Both the position numbers and the translations under genes were made by a program. The notes under the pieces are model-generated. The model was not told the origin of the DNA, did not search any database, and saw only the letters and a list, made by a program, of their open reading frames with translations. Of a DNA stretch of 10,060 bases, positions 1 to 6,863 are shown in pieces; the stretch's first letter is position 1, and every line of letters starts with the position of its first letter. The DNA lies in NCBI GenBank assembly GCA_934631025.1, contig CAKTXR010000077.1:1-10060 (forward strand). The letters are read 5' to 3'. The stretch comes from an uncultured Clostridia bacterium. Its GTDB lineage: Bacteria > Bacillota > Clostridia > Christensenellales > Aristaeellaceae.

Positions 1-166
1 CGGAAGGCAGCGTCACGGCGTTCTCGGTGACGGTGAAGCCCGCGTCCGCGCCTTCCTCCGGCTGAGCGTTCAGGATCTTGTAGCGCTCCAGCCAGGTTTC
101 CTTAAAGTCCTCGCTGCGGCGAACGCGGATAATGCCCTTCGATATGGTTTCAATTCTCGTCTGCAT
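1..166 (-). CDS. Probable GH31 family glycosidase, N-terminal fragment (runs off left edge)
   Basis: Only the first 55 codons are inside the window; the rest lies beyond position 1. The ATG at 166-164 follows a strong AAGGAG at 174-179, four bases further upstream than the usual minimum spacing. The peptide begins MQTRIETISKGIIRVRRSED and continues with ETWLERYKIL. This resembles the N-terminal beta-sandwich of GH31 enzymes (alpha-glucosidase or alpha-xylosidase group), where a short beta-strand with an IRVR-like core is followed by an ET-x-LERY segment. No signal peptide is visible. The gene starts 11 bases after the stop of the GH36 gene, whose TAA overlaps this ribosome binding site, so the two are surely one transcript. 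That it is coding is nearly certain. The family call rests on a short stretch, and the catalytic domain cannot be seen. Confidence 0.6.
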   Translation of the reverse strand, partial: MQTRIETISKGIIRVRRSEDFKETWLERYKILNAQPEEGADAGFTVTENAVTLPS

Positions 167-177
167 GACTTTTCTCC

Positions 178-2073
178 TTAAATATGTTGGGTTCCGTGCT
201 TTTTATATTCGATCAGCAGGCTGGATCTCGGCCGGTCTGCCCGAACGACAAGGGATTTGAGCGCGCGTCCGCTCAGCGTCTTTCTTTCGGCGTCCAGCTG
301 CTCGTCCGAAAGGATCACGTCGTAGTCCGCGTCCGCTTCGATCGCCTGCGCGCGCAGCTCGAACGCCTCCTGCGGGCAGCAATCGCGCCGGAACGCGCAG
401 ATCACGCCGCCGTCCTCTGAACCAAGCTGCCACGCCGCCCAGCAGTCCTCAGCGTTCGAGGGCGCTGTGAGCGGATAGAAATCGCCCGTCCAGTACGACT
501 GCGTGCGCTTCAGCTCGTCCAGCACGCGGGAAGCGCCGCTCACGTTGAAATCGGGATTGAGCAGATCGAACGTGCAGGCAATGCCGCCCGAATAGGCCGA
601 GCGCATCGAATACGCGTCCGCATCCCAGCTGGCGCAGGCATGGAACGGGATATACTGCGTCAGCGCGAGGATGTGGTTCTGGCTCCATGTGTCGCCGCGA
701 TGCGTCTCGCTGACCGGCGAGCAGCCCGTATCGCTGCGCCACAGCGGCACGGCGCGGCTGCACGTTTCCAGATCGATGCGTCGCCCGCCGCTGGCGCAGT
801 TGTCGATCAGCAGCTTCGGGAACGCCGAAATCAGCGCGTCCCACAGCGCGTAATGCCCCGCGACGTACTTCATCTCGGTCACACCGCGCCGGCCTTCCTC
901 GTCGGCGGCCAGCCAGTATGGCAGCGGCTCGAAATTGAAGTCCTGCCGGTAAATGTCAATGCCGTTGTCGCGGATGAAGGCGGTCAGCTTGTCCCTAAGC
1001 CATGTCCACGCGCGCTCGTCGGCGAGATTGAACAGATAATCGTCGCTGTCGGGTTTTGAGAGCAGCATATCGCGATGCTCCCTGAACACCTCCGTGTCCT
1101 TATGAACGCGCTCCGGCTCGAACCAGAGCATGAAGCGCAGCCCCTTCGAGCGCGCATAGTCGCTCACCGGCCTCAGGCCGTTCGGGAAGCCCTTTGCAAA
1201 GCTGTAATTGCCCACGCCGTAGGGAAAGCCCACGTCAAACCAGCCCGCGTCCAGCCACTGCGTGTCCATATGGCAGGAAACAGCCGCGTCCGCGCCGCGC
1301 TTCTGCCCTTCCTCGGTCGCCCAGTCTTTGCGCCGGCGGCCGCCCTGATACCACGGCACCGTCTCGCTGTAATAGTAGAGATCAAACGGCTGATAGGCCG
1401 TGGGCAGCGTCATGTCCGCGCCCAGGAACGTCCGCGGTCTGAAGCGCTCCAGCATGACGCGCCGAAAGCGCCGCCGCGTCTCTTCCGCATCCCCGCCCGA
1501 TACGCACAGCACGCGCGCCGTCCTCACACGCTCGCCGCTTCTTAGATAAAAGTCCGCCTCGGCCAGACCGACGCGCACATGGCCGCGACCGTTTTCAACG
1601 CCTATTTCCGCGATCCACTGGCCGCTCCAGCCCACGCCGAACGCCCACGAGCGCCCCGTGCCCGACACATCGAAGAATGGGAACGCCGTCGTATTGGACG
1701 AGCGCCCGCCCAGCGGCTGCATCGAGCGGCTTTCGCCCTCATCCAGCTCGAAATCCAGCGGCGCATAGCTCTCCGCGCCGCAGGAATCGCCCAGAAAGCC
1801 GTGGAATGCCAGTGTTTTCACATCATCGAGCATCAGATCGAGCGAGCGCACGCGGCTGATGCGGCCTGACGGCGCGTCTCCACCATGCTCAAAGGCCAGC
1901 ATGACGGCGAACGCGCCGCCCTCATAGCCGTCGACGGTCAATCGAACGCGCAGCCCGTCCGGCATAGTCTGTTCATACTCGTTGAGGGCGATCGGCTGCA
2001 TCCTGGCCGGAATCAGCGCGACCGGTTCTCCGTTATACTCAAAGGATGCGAGTCTCTCCTTCATAATGGTCAT
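178..2073 (-). CDS. GH36 family glycosidase, divergent alpha-galactosidase-like (631 aa)
   Basis: A retaining glycosidase of clan GH-D, probably cytoplasmic since no signal peptide is present. An N-terminal beta-sandwich (about 1-235) is followed by a (beta/alpha)8 barrel (about 240-540) and a C-terminal beta domain. Barrel motifs are WLDAGWF (273-279), LWFEPER (316-322), YRQDFN with the nucleophile D378, CASGGRR starting at C426, and WRSDT with the acid/base D448. The distances D378 to D448 (70) and C426 to D448 (22) are identical to those in the neighbouring canonical GH36 enzyme. It differs from that enzyme in having DAG instead of DDG at the sugar-contact loop and RQD instead of KWD before the nucleophile, and it is about 90 residues shorter. 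The substrate may therefore not be plain alpha-galactosides. The ATG at 2073 is preceded by GGGAGG eight bases upstream. It is the first gene of a minus-strand unit with the GH31-like gene. Confidence 0.88.
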   Translation of the reverse strand: MTIMKERLASFEYNGEPVALIPARMQPIALNEYEQTMPDGLRVRLTVDGYEGGAFAVMLAFEHGGDAPSGRISRVRSLDLMLDDVKTLAFHGFLGDSCGAESYAPLDFELDEGESRSMQPLGGRSSNTTAFPFFDVSGTGRSWAFGVGWSGQWIAEIGVENGRGHVRVGLAEADFYLRSGERVRTARVLCVSGGDAEETRRRFRRVMLERFRPRTFLGADMTLPTAYQPFDLYYYSETVPWYQGGRRRKDWATEEGQKRGADAAVSCHMDTQWLDAGWFDVGFPYGVGNYSFAKGFPNGLRPVSDYARSKGLRFMLWFEPERVHKDTEVFREHRDMLLSKPDSDDYLFNLADERAWTWLRDKLTAFIRDNGIDIYRQDFNFEPLPYWLAADEEGRRGVTEMKYVAGHYALWDALISAFPKLLIDNCASGGRRIDLETCSRAVPLWRSDTGCSPVSETHRGDTWSQNHILALTQYIPFHACASWDADAYSMRSAYSGGIACTFDLLNPDFNVSGASRVLDELKRTQSYWTGDFYPLTAPSNAEDCWAAWQLGSEDGGVICAFRRDCCPQEAFELRAQAIEADADYDVILSDEQLDAERKTLSGRALKSLVVRADRPRSSLLIEYKKHGTQHI

Positions 2074-2093
2074 CGTGTCGTCCTCCCGTAAGC

Positions 2094-2172
2094 ATCTTCA
2101 GAGTGCGATAGAACCTTTCGAATAGAGCCTTCCGAGCAAATCCACATCCAAATCTTCTTCCAAATCTTCTTC
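2094..2172 (-). repeat. 5' leader with a 12-bp tandem repeat
   Basis: Between the GH36 start and the proposed transcription start near 2194 there is a leader of about 120 bases. It contains the 12-base unit TCCAAATCTTCT twice in tandem (2147-2158 and 2159-2170), with two more matching bases at 2171-2172. On the transcript this reads as a purine-rich AGAAGATTTGGA repeat. A second TTTCGAA core lies at 2116-2122, about 64 bases from the centre of the palindrome at 2176-2191. No small ORF with a ribosome binding site was seen. The function is unknown. Confidence 0.5.
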
Positions 2173-2175
2173 GGA

Positions 2176-2191
2176 ATGTTTTCGAAAACAT
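2176..2191. promoter_or_regulatory. Perfect 16-bp palindrome, probable LacI-family operator
   Basis: ATGTTTTCGAAAACAT is a perfect inverted repeat centred on a CG step. The inner part TGTTTTCGAAAACA has the layout of LacI/GalR-family operators (TG, A/T-rich, central CG, CA). It begins about 10 bases downstream of the minus-strand -10 box at 2201-2206, so a bound repressor would cover the start of the GH36/GH31 transcript. It is some 70 bases from the plus-strand promoter, so control of that side would be indirect. The regulator gene is not in the window. The palindrome itself is certain; its role and protein family are inferred. Confidence 0.65.
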
Positions 2192-2200
2192 CCTGCTGTT

Positions 2201-2229
2201 ATTATACATGGCTCTTCACCAATACGCAA
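2201..2229 (-). promoter_or_regulatory. Sigma-A-like promoter for the GH36-GH31 unit
   Basis: Read on the minus strand, a -35 box TTGCGT (2229-2224) and a perfect -10 box TATAAT (2206-2201) are separated by 17 bases. Transcription would start near 2194, right at the edge of the palindrome at 2176-2191. It is the best housekeeping promoter match in this gap. Confidence 0.7.
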
Positions 2230-2245
2230 TACAAAAAATCTGATC

Positions 2246-2276
2246 GCGCGCGGTTTTTGCTCTTTTCAAAGCGCGC
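2246..2276. repeat. GCGCGC inverted repeat around the plus-strand -35 region
   Basis: GCGCGC at 2246-2251 and again at 2271-2276 forms a 6-bp inverted repeat with a 19-base T-rich loop. A partly overlapping pair TTTGC (2256-2260) and GCAAA (2275-2279) also exists. The -35 box of the plus-strand promoter (2263-2268) lies inside the loop, so this could be a regulator site, but GC-rich hexamers are common in this genome. Confidence 0.25.
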
Positions 2277-2291
2277 AAATGATGGTAAAAT
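2263..2291 (+). promoter_or_regulatory. Sigma-A-like promoter with extended -10 for the alpha-galactosidase gene
   Basis: A -35 box TTTTCA (2263-2268), a 17-base spacer and a -10 box TAAAAT (2286-2291) with an upstream TG at 2283-2284 form an extended -10 promoter. The start would be near 2298, giving a leader of roughly 27 bases. The ribosome binding site TGGAGGA (2311-2317) sits seven bases before the ATG at 2325. Confidence 0.65.
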
Positions 2292-2324
2292 GAAATTGAA
2301 TAATCTTTCATGGAGGATTGATCT

Positions 2325-4490
2325 ATGCCCATTTCATTTAATGAGTCCACCCGCGTGTTTCATTTGCAGGGCAAATCGTTCAGCTATTGCCTGTATCTGG
2401 ACGACGCGCAGGGACTTATGAATCTCTACTGGGGCAGCCGCCTGCCTGACGGCGACCTCGGCTATCTCATGAACGGCTACTGGGGCGGCGCGTCCTTCGA
2501 CTCTGCTACCAGCCACGCCCCGCACGAGCTGCCCACCCGCGGCGCGGGCTATTACGGCACGCCCGCCGTATGCGCCATGAACGAGCAGGGCAACGACCTG
2601 GTCAAGCTCAGCTATGTGAGCCATGTCATTACCGCCGGCAAGAAGAAGCTGGAAGGTCTGCCCGCCGTCTACACCGAATCCGACGCGGAGGCCACCTCGC
2701 TCGTCATCACGATGGCCGACCCGCTGACCGGCCTGACCGTCGAGCTGCAATACAGCGTGCTCGAGGAGCTGGACGCGCTCACCCGCAGCATGCGCCTTGT
2801 GAACGCCGGCCGCGAAAACCTGACTCTCACCTATATGCAGAGCGCCAGCGTGCCGCTCTACGGCTGCGATTACGACTACATCAACCTGAACGGCGGCTGG
2901 GCACGCGAGCGCGCCGTCTGCCGCAATCCCATTGGCCGCGCCACCGTACACGTCGAGAGCCAGCGCGGCGCGTCCGGCCATGAACAAAACCCCTTCATCG
3001 CCGTGTGCGAAAAGGCGGCCACCGAGCATAACGGCTCCGTCTGGGCGATGGCGCTGGTGTACAGCGGCTCCTTCCTGGCTGCGGCGGAAGTCAACAACTT
3101 CGACAACACCCGCATGTCCATCGGCCTGAACCCCGAGGTCTGCCGCTGGCGTCTCGAACCGCAGGAGACCTTCCAGACCCCCGAAGCCATCATGGTCTAT
3201 TCCGGCGAGGGCCTGAACGGCATGTCCCAGCGCTTCCACAATGTCATTCGCCGCCGCATCGTGCGCGGCGTGTGGCGCGACAAGGCGCGTCCCATCCTGC
3301 TCAACAACTGGGAAGCGACCTATTTCGGCTTCAACGAGGAGCTGCTCGTGAAGATCGCCGAGGGCGCGAAGAACATCGGCGCTGAGCTGTTCGTGCTCGA
3401 CGACGGCTGGTTCGGCAAGCGCGACAGCGACAACTGCTCGCTGGGCGACTGGGTGGTCGACAGGCGCAAGCTGCCCGGCGGCATCGAGGGCGTGGCGAAG
3501 AAGGTCACCGAGATGGGGCTGCTCTTCGGCCTGTGGTTCGAGCCGGAAATGGTCTCGCCCGACAGCGATCTCTACCGCGCGCATCCCGACTGGTGCCTGC
3601 ACGTTGACGGCCGCTCCCGCACCGAGGCGCGCCAGCAGCTGATCCTCGACCTTTCCCGCAAGGAAGTGCAGGATTACATCATCGACGCGGTGTCCTCCGT
3701 GCTCAGGAGCGCGCCCATCTGCTATGTCAAGTGGGACATGAACCGCAACATGATGGAGTATTTCTCCGGCGATCAGGTTCCCGAGCGCCAGATGGAAACA
3801 CAGCACCGCTATATGCTCGGCCTGTACCGCACCATGGACGCGCTGACCACCGCCTTCCCCGAGGTGCTCTTCGAGGGCTGCTCCGGCGGCGGCGGACGCT
3901 TCGACGCGGGCATCCTCTACTATATGCCGCAGATCTGGACGAGCGACGACACTGACCCCGTCGAGCGCATGTCCATACAGTACGGCACCAGCATGGTCTA
4001 TCCGCCCAGCGCCATGGGCGCACACGTCAGCGCCAGCCCGAACCACCAGACTGGCCGCTCCACCTCGATCAAGATGCGCGCCGACGTCGCGCTGGGCGGC
4101 AACTTCGGCTTCGAGCTGGATCTCAACAAGCTTAGCGCTGAGGATCTTGAGGAATGCCGCAAGGCAGTCGAGACGGTCAAGGCCGTGCGCGACACGCTCC
4201 AGCAGGGCGAGTTCACCCGCCTGGAAAGCCCGTTCAACGGCAATTTCGCCGCCTGGCAGTTCGTCGGCGACGCGGGCCGCGACGTGGTGCTCTGCACCTA
4301 TCAGCGTCTCGTGCGCCCCAATCCGACCTGCCACCGCGTCTTTATGAAAGCGCTCTGCCCCGACGCGCACTATCGCGACATCGAGAGCGGCGCGGTCTAT
4401 TCCGGCGCGGCGCTCATGCACGCGGGCCTGCCGCTGCCCAAGGCGCGCAACGACTACAGCAGCTGGATTTTCCGCTTCCGCAAGGTGTAA
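2325..4490 (+). CDS. Alpha-galactosidase, GH36 family (721 aa)
   Basis: Releases terminal alpha-galactose from oligosaccharides such as raffinose or melibiose by the retaining mechanism of GH36. The length matches the roughly 720-730 aa tetrameric bacterial enzymes. An N-terminal beta-sandwich (about 1-325) leads into the barrel (about 325-640), then a C-terminal beta domain. Conserved motifs are LLNNWEATYF (near 325), VLDDGWFG (357-364), GLWFEPEM (402-409), YVKWDMNRN with the nucleophile D471, CSGGGGRFD (519-527) and WTSDDTD with the acid/base D541. The 70-residue distance between the two catalytic aspartates is the same as I recall for characterised Geobacillus enzymes. No signal peptide is visible, so it acts in the cytoplasm. 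It is transcribed divergently from the second GH36 gene and ends before a strong hairpin. The start at 2325 is fixed by TGGAGGA seven bases upstream. Family certain; exact substrate inferred. Confidence 0.96.
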   Translation: MPISFNESTRVFHLQGKSFSYCLYLDDAQGLMNLYWGSRLPDGDLGYLMNGYWGGASFDSATSHAPHELPTRGAGYYGTPAVCAMNEQGNDLVKLSYVSHVITAGKKKLEGLPAVYTESDAEATSLVITMADPLTGLTVELQYSVLEELDALTRSMRLVNAGRENLTLTYMQSASVPLYGCDYDYINLNGGWARERAVCRNPIGRATVHVESQRGASGHEQNPFIAVCEKAATEHNGSVWAMALVYSGSFLAAAEVNNFDNTRMSIGLNPEVCRWRLEPQETFQTPEAIMVYSGEGLNGMSQRFHNVIRRRIVRGVWRDKARPILLNNWEATYFGFNEELLVKIAEGAKNIGAELFVLDDGWFGKRDSDNCSLGDWVVDRRKLPGGIEGVAKKVTEMGLLFGLWFEPEMVSPDSDLYRAHPDWCLHVDGRSRTEARQQLILDLSRKEVQDYIIDAVSSVLRSAPICYVKWDMNRNMMEYFSGDQVPERQMETQHRYMLGLYRTMDALTTAFPEVLFEGCSGGGGRFDAGILYYMPQIWTSDDTDPVERMSIQYGTSMVYPPSAMGAHVSASPNHQTGRSTSIKMRADVALGGNFGFELDLNKLSAEDLEECRKAVETVKAVRDTLQQGEFTRLESPFNGNFAAWQFVGDAGRDVVLCTYQRLVRPNPTCHRVFMKALCPDAHYRDIESGAVYSGAALMHAGLPLPKARNDYSSWIFRFRKV

Positions 4491-4502
4491 TCGATCATTA
4501 AA

Positions 4503-4565
4503 CGCATAGAGAACCGCCGCCCCGCCCGCAGATGAAACGCGGAAGGGGCGGCGGTTCTCTATGCG
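4503..4565. terminator. Perfect 21-bp hairpin between convergent genes, likely bidirectional terminator
   Basis: The arms at 4503-4523 (starting CGCATAGAGAACCGCC) and 4545-4565 are perfect reverse complements over 21 bases, with a 21-base loop. It lies between the stops of two convergent genes (4490 and 4600). No T-tract follows on the plus strand; on the minus strand the stem is followed by TTTAATGAT. The placement argues for transcription termination or 3'-end protection in both directions, although it is not a textbook intrinsic terminator. Confidence 0.7.
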
Positions 4566-4599
4566 CCGGAAATTGAGCGCTCAGTTCTATCAGGCAAAC

Positions 4600-6780
4600 C
4601 TAGGCATTGGGAATTTTCACAAACATATGCGCGCTTTCGGCAGGAATCACTGAATGGAACAGCGTAAAGGGATAGCGCCTTTTCCCATGCGCCGCGCCAT
4701 GAATCGCAATTTCAACAAGCAGCGCGCCTTCACCGGCAGGCAGCTCGTTTAGCGGCACGCGAATTTCTTCCCGACCACCCTCAAACGTCACGGCTTTAAT
4801 TTCACCCACAGCCGGCTGGTTTTTGAATACATATGTGATTTCGCCCGGGCATCGCAGCTGCGGCGCCAGTTCCTCGCCATGCGCACCCCAGACGACCGCG
4901 TTACATTCTCCAAAATCCGTTTCCTCGGCCGTAAAGAGTACCTCGCCCGTCCGGACATCTGCTGCCCGCGCCGCATAAAGCGTAAACGAATACCGGCTTT
5001 CACGCGTCACATCGCCCGCCAGCACAAGCGCGCCATCCTGAACCGAAAGACGCATCGTGCCGGGGCATTCGCCGTAATAGTTGACAAAACCGCACTCGAA
5101 ACCACGCGCGTCGCCCTCCAATTCAACAAATCGCCATGCGCCGTCCACTTCGATGCCGCTGCTGCCCACGCTGAGCAAATAGCGCCCCGCCTGCAATGTC
5201 AGGGGATAAACCTTTTCATACGTCTCGTCCGGCTCCAGTATCCAGTCGAGCCTTTTGCGCGTATCGGCCATATTGGCCGGCGCGACGTTCAGCCAGACGT
5301 CGCCCGACACGCGCTGATCGCTCTCGTTTTTCAGCGTCACGCGCGCTTCTCCGTGCCATCTTCCCCGTTCATCGCGTTCAAACGAACCAACCTCCAGCGT
5401 TGAAGCGATATGCCGGATCGGCCGCAGCGTCTCGTCGGCGGAAAACGTCACATTTTTCACATAGTCGCGAATATCCAGCCGACATTCCTCCGCCGTACGT
5501 GCTGCGCGGCCCAGCATCGTGACGTTTTCAAAGCGTACGTTTTCAATGCCATGCGCCGCATCCAGCCCTTCGAGACGACTCGGTTCGGGCGGAATCTCCA
5601 GTCCCGGCTTGCCGACGAGCGCGATATTGCGGAAGAGAATATCATGGATGCGTCCCTTGCGCGTATCGGTACTCCAGACGGAGTTCGTCATGCGGAAGTC
5701 AAACATCTGCGCGCCCGGCGCATCCTCTATTCGGATATTTTCGAATATCACATCGTGAACGTCGGCGCGATCGCCGTGATGCGCGCCCATAAGCGGGTAT
5801 CCGGTCGTCGAATGAATGATGTCGATATCCTCATAGCGCAGGCGGCTCACCTCATCGGCGCGCAGCGACACGCCGATCTCTATCGGCCGCGCAAAGTCGT
5901 TCCAGAGCGTGCAATGCCGGAACGTTACGTCATGAACATCGCCCAGCCCTTCAAAGCCGGCTGAAAAGTCGGAATCCGTGCCCGGATAATTATAGTGGAC
6001 GCTGCGCTTGTCGGTCTCGTCCACGCCCTTGACCACCAGAGAATCATCCCACACGCGCGTGAAAACATTCTCCGCCAGAACACGCCGCGAACCGCACACG
6101 TCGATGCCATCCGTATTGCCACGGTGACCGATAATCTTCACGTTGTCGATCACAACGTCCTCGCAGCCGAACACGCGGATGCACCAGAACAGCGAATCCA
6201 GCACGCAAATGTCCTCAATGCGCGCGCCCCGAACGCCCACCAAATCGACGGCCACCCTGTGACGCACATCGCCGTATTTTCCATCGTCCACGCAACCCGC
6301 GCCGCAGACCAGCAGATTTTTGCAGCCGTTAAACTCAAGCTTTCCCAATAGCCGCGCGCCCTCGTCAATATAGACGATCACATCGTCGCCGCCGATCACC
6401 AGCTTGTCAATATCATGTACGCCAGCAGGATAGTAATAGACGTGCGCGTCGTTTGCGTCAAATCCGTAGCTTCTCACCGGTGAAGCAAATACGCACAGAT
6501 TGCCGTGCGCCGTGCCGTTGATCTCGAGTGAAAAATTGCACGCGCCCCTGAGACGCAGCGTCATCGTATGCTCATCCCGAATCTCAGCCTGAAGCCCCAG
6601 CGACAGCGGCCGGACGACCGCCTCCCTGACCGCCGTTTCTGAATGAACCGTCAACACGGTCTCGCCTGAAACGCGCAATATGACAAATTCGGCCTGCTCC
6701 GTCTCGTTATATGGCGCAGGACGGACGGTCGTCTCGCCGACCGGTACAATGCGTTCACCTGCGTATACGCGATAGTTCAT
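4600..6780 (-). CDS. Cytoplasmic right-handed beta-helix glycosidase-like protein, GH28-related (726 aa)
   Basis: The middle of the protein (about 110-450) is a parallel beta-helix with repeated V-x-F-x-N-V/I rungs. It carries GNTDGID (221-227, D224) and WDDSLVVK (244-251, D245 and D246). Spacings of 21 and 22 residues match the three catalytic aspartates of polygalacturonases (180, 201, 202 in Aspergillus niger PGII, from memory). The G-H-G motif is absent; a degenerate SDFSAGF (270-276) may stand in its place. The R-x-K motif reads RPIEIG (298-303), keeping Arg but losing the Lys that contacts the galacturonate carboxylate. The N-terminal ~100 and C-terminal ~270 residues look like beta-sandwich modules. 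No signal peptide. ATG at 6780 is chosen because GAAGGAGAG lies eight bases upstream; an in-frame ATG at 6810 has no ribosome binding site. A hydrolase acting on neutral glycosides is inferred; the substrate is unknown. Confidence 0.75.
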   Translation of the reverse strand: MNYRVYAGERIVPVGETTVRPAPYNETEQAEFVILRVSGETVLTVHSETAVREAVVRPLSLGLQAEIRDEHTMTLRLRGACNFSLEINGTAHGNLCVFASPVRSYGFDANDAHVYYYPAGVHDIDKLVIGGDDVIVYIDEGARLLGKLEFNGCKNLLVCGAGCVDDGKYGDVRHRVAVDLVGVRGARIEDICVLDSLFWCIRVFGCEDVVIDNVKIIGHRGNTDGIDVCGSRRVLAENVFTRVWDDSLVVKGVDETDKRSVHYNYPGTDSDFSAGFEGLGDVHDVTFRHCTLWNDFARPIEIGVSLRADEVSRLRYEDIDIIHSTTGYPLMGAHHGDRADVHDVIFENIRIEDAPGAQMFDFRMTNSVWSTDTRKGRIHDILFRNIALVGKPGLEIPPEPSRLEGLDAAHGIENVRFENVTMLGRAARTAEECRLDIRDYVKNVTFSADETLRPIRHIASTLEVGSFERDERGRWHGEARVTLKNESDQRVSGDVWLNVAPANMADTRKRLDWILEPDETYEKVYPLTLQAGRYLLSVGSSGIEVDGAWRFVELEGDARGFECGFVNYYGECPGTMRLSVQDGALVLAGDVTRESRYSFTLYAARAADVRTGEVLFTAEETDFGECNAVVWGAHGEELAPQLRCPGEITYVFKNQPAVGEIKAVTFEGGREEIRVPLNELPAGEGALLVEIAIHGAAHGKRRYPFTLFHSVIPAESAHMFVKIPNA

Positions 6781-6823
6781 GCCTTTTTCTCTCCTTCGCA
6801 TTCTCGCCATTAAACCGCATCAA

Positions 6824-6852
6824 GACCGCCGCACCCATCGGACGCGGCGGTC
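6824..6852 (-). terminator. 9-bp GC-rich hairpin after the response regulator gene
   Basis: GACCGCCGC (6824-6832) pairs perfectly with GCGGCGGTC (6844-6852) around an 11-base loop. It begins 12 bases after the response regulator stop and ends about 44 bases before the beta-helix gene start. No U-tract follows on the transcript (it reads TTGATGCGG). It may end the floA operon, or act as a partial terminator with read-through into the beta-helix gene, for which I see no convincing promoter of its own. Confidence 0.5.
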
Positions 6853-6863
6853 ATATCGCTATG

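Noticed and set aside
2334..4421. A 695-codon open frame on the minus strand, antisense to the alpha-galactosidase gene
   Set aside because: It is a mirror of GC-rich codon use in the real gene: Ala/His/Val-rich composition, no recognisable motif and no ribosome binding site, while the plus strand has full GH36 motifs.
6781..6823. Separate promoter for the beta-helix gene (TTTAAT near 6807-6812)
   Set aside because: No acceptable -35 box at 16-18 bases; the candidate overlaps the hairpin region, so read-through from the upstream operon is as likely.
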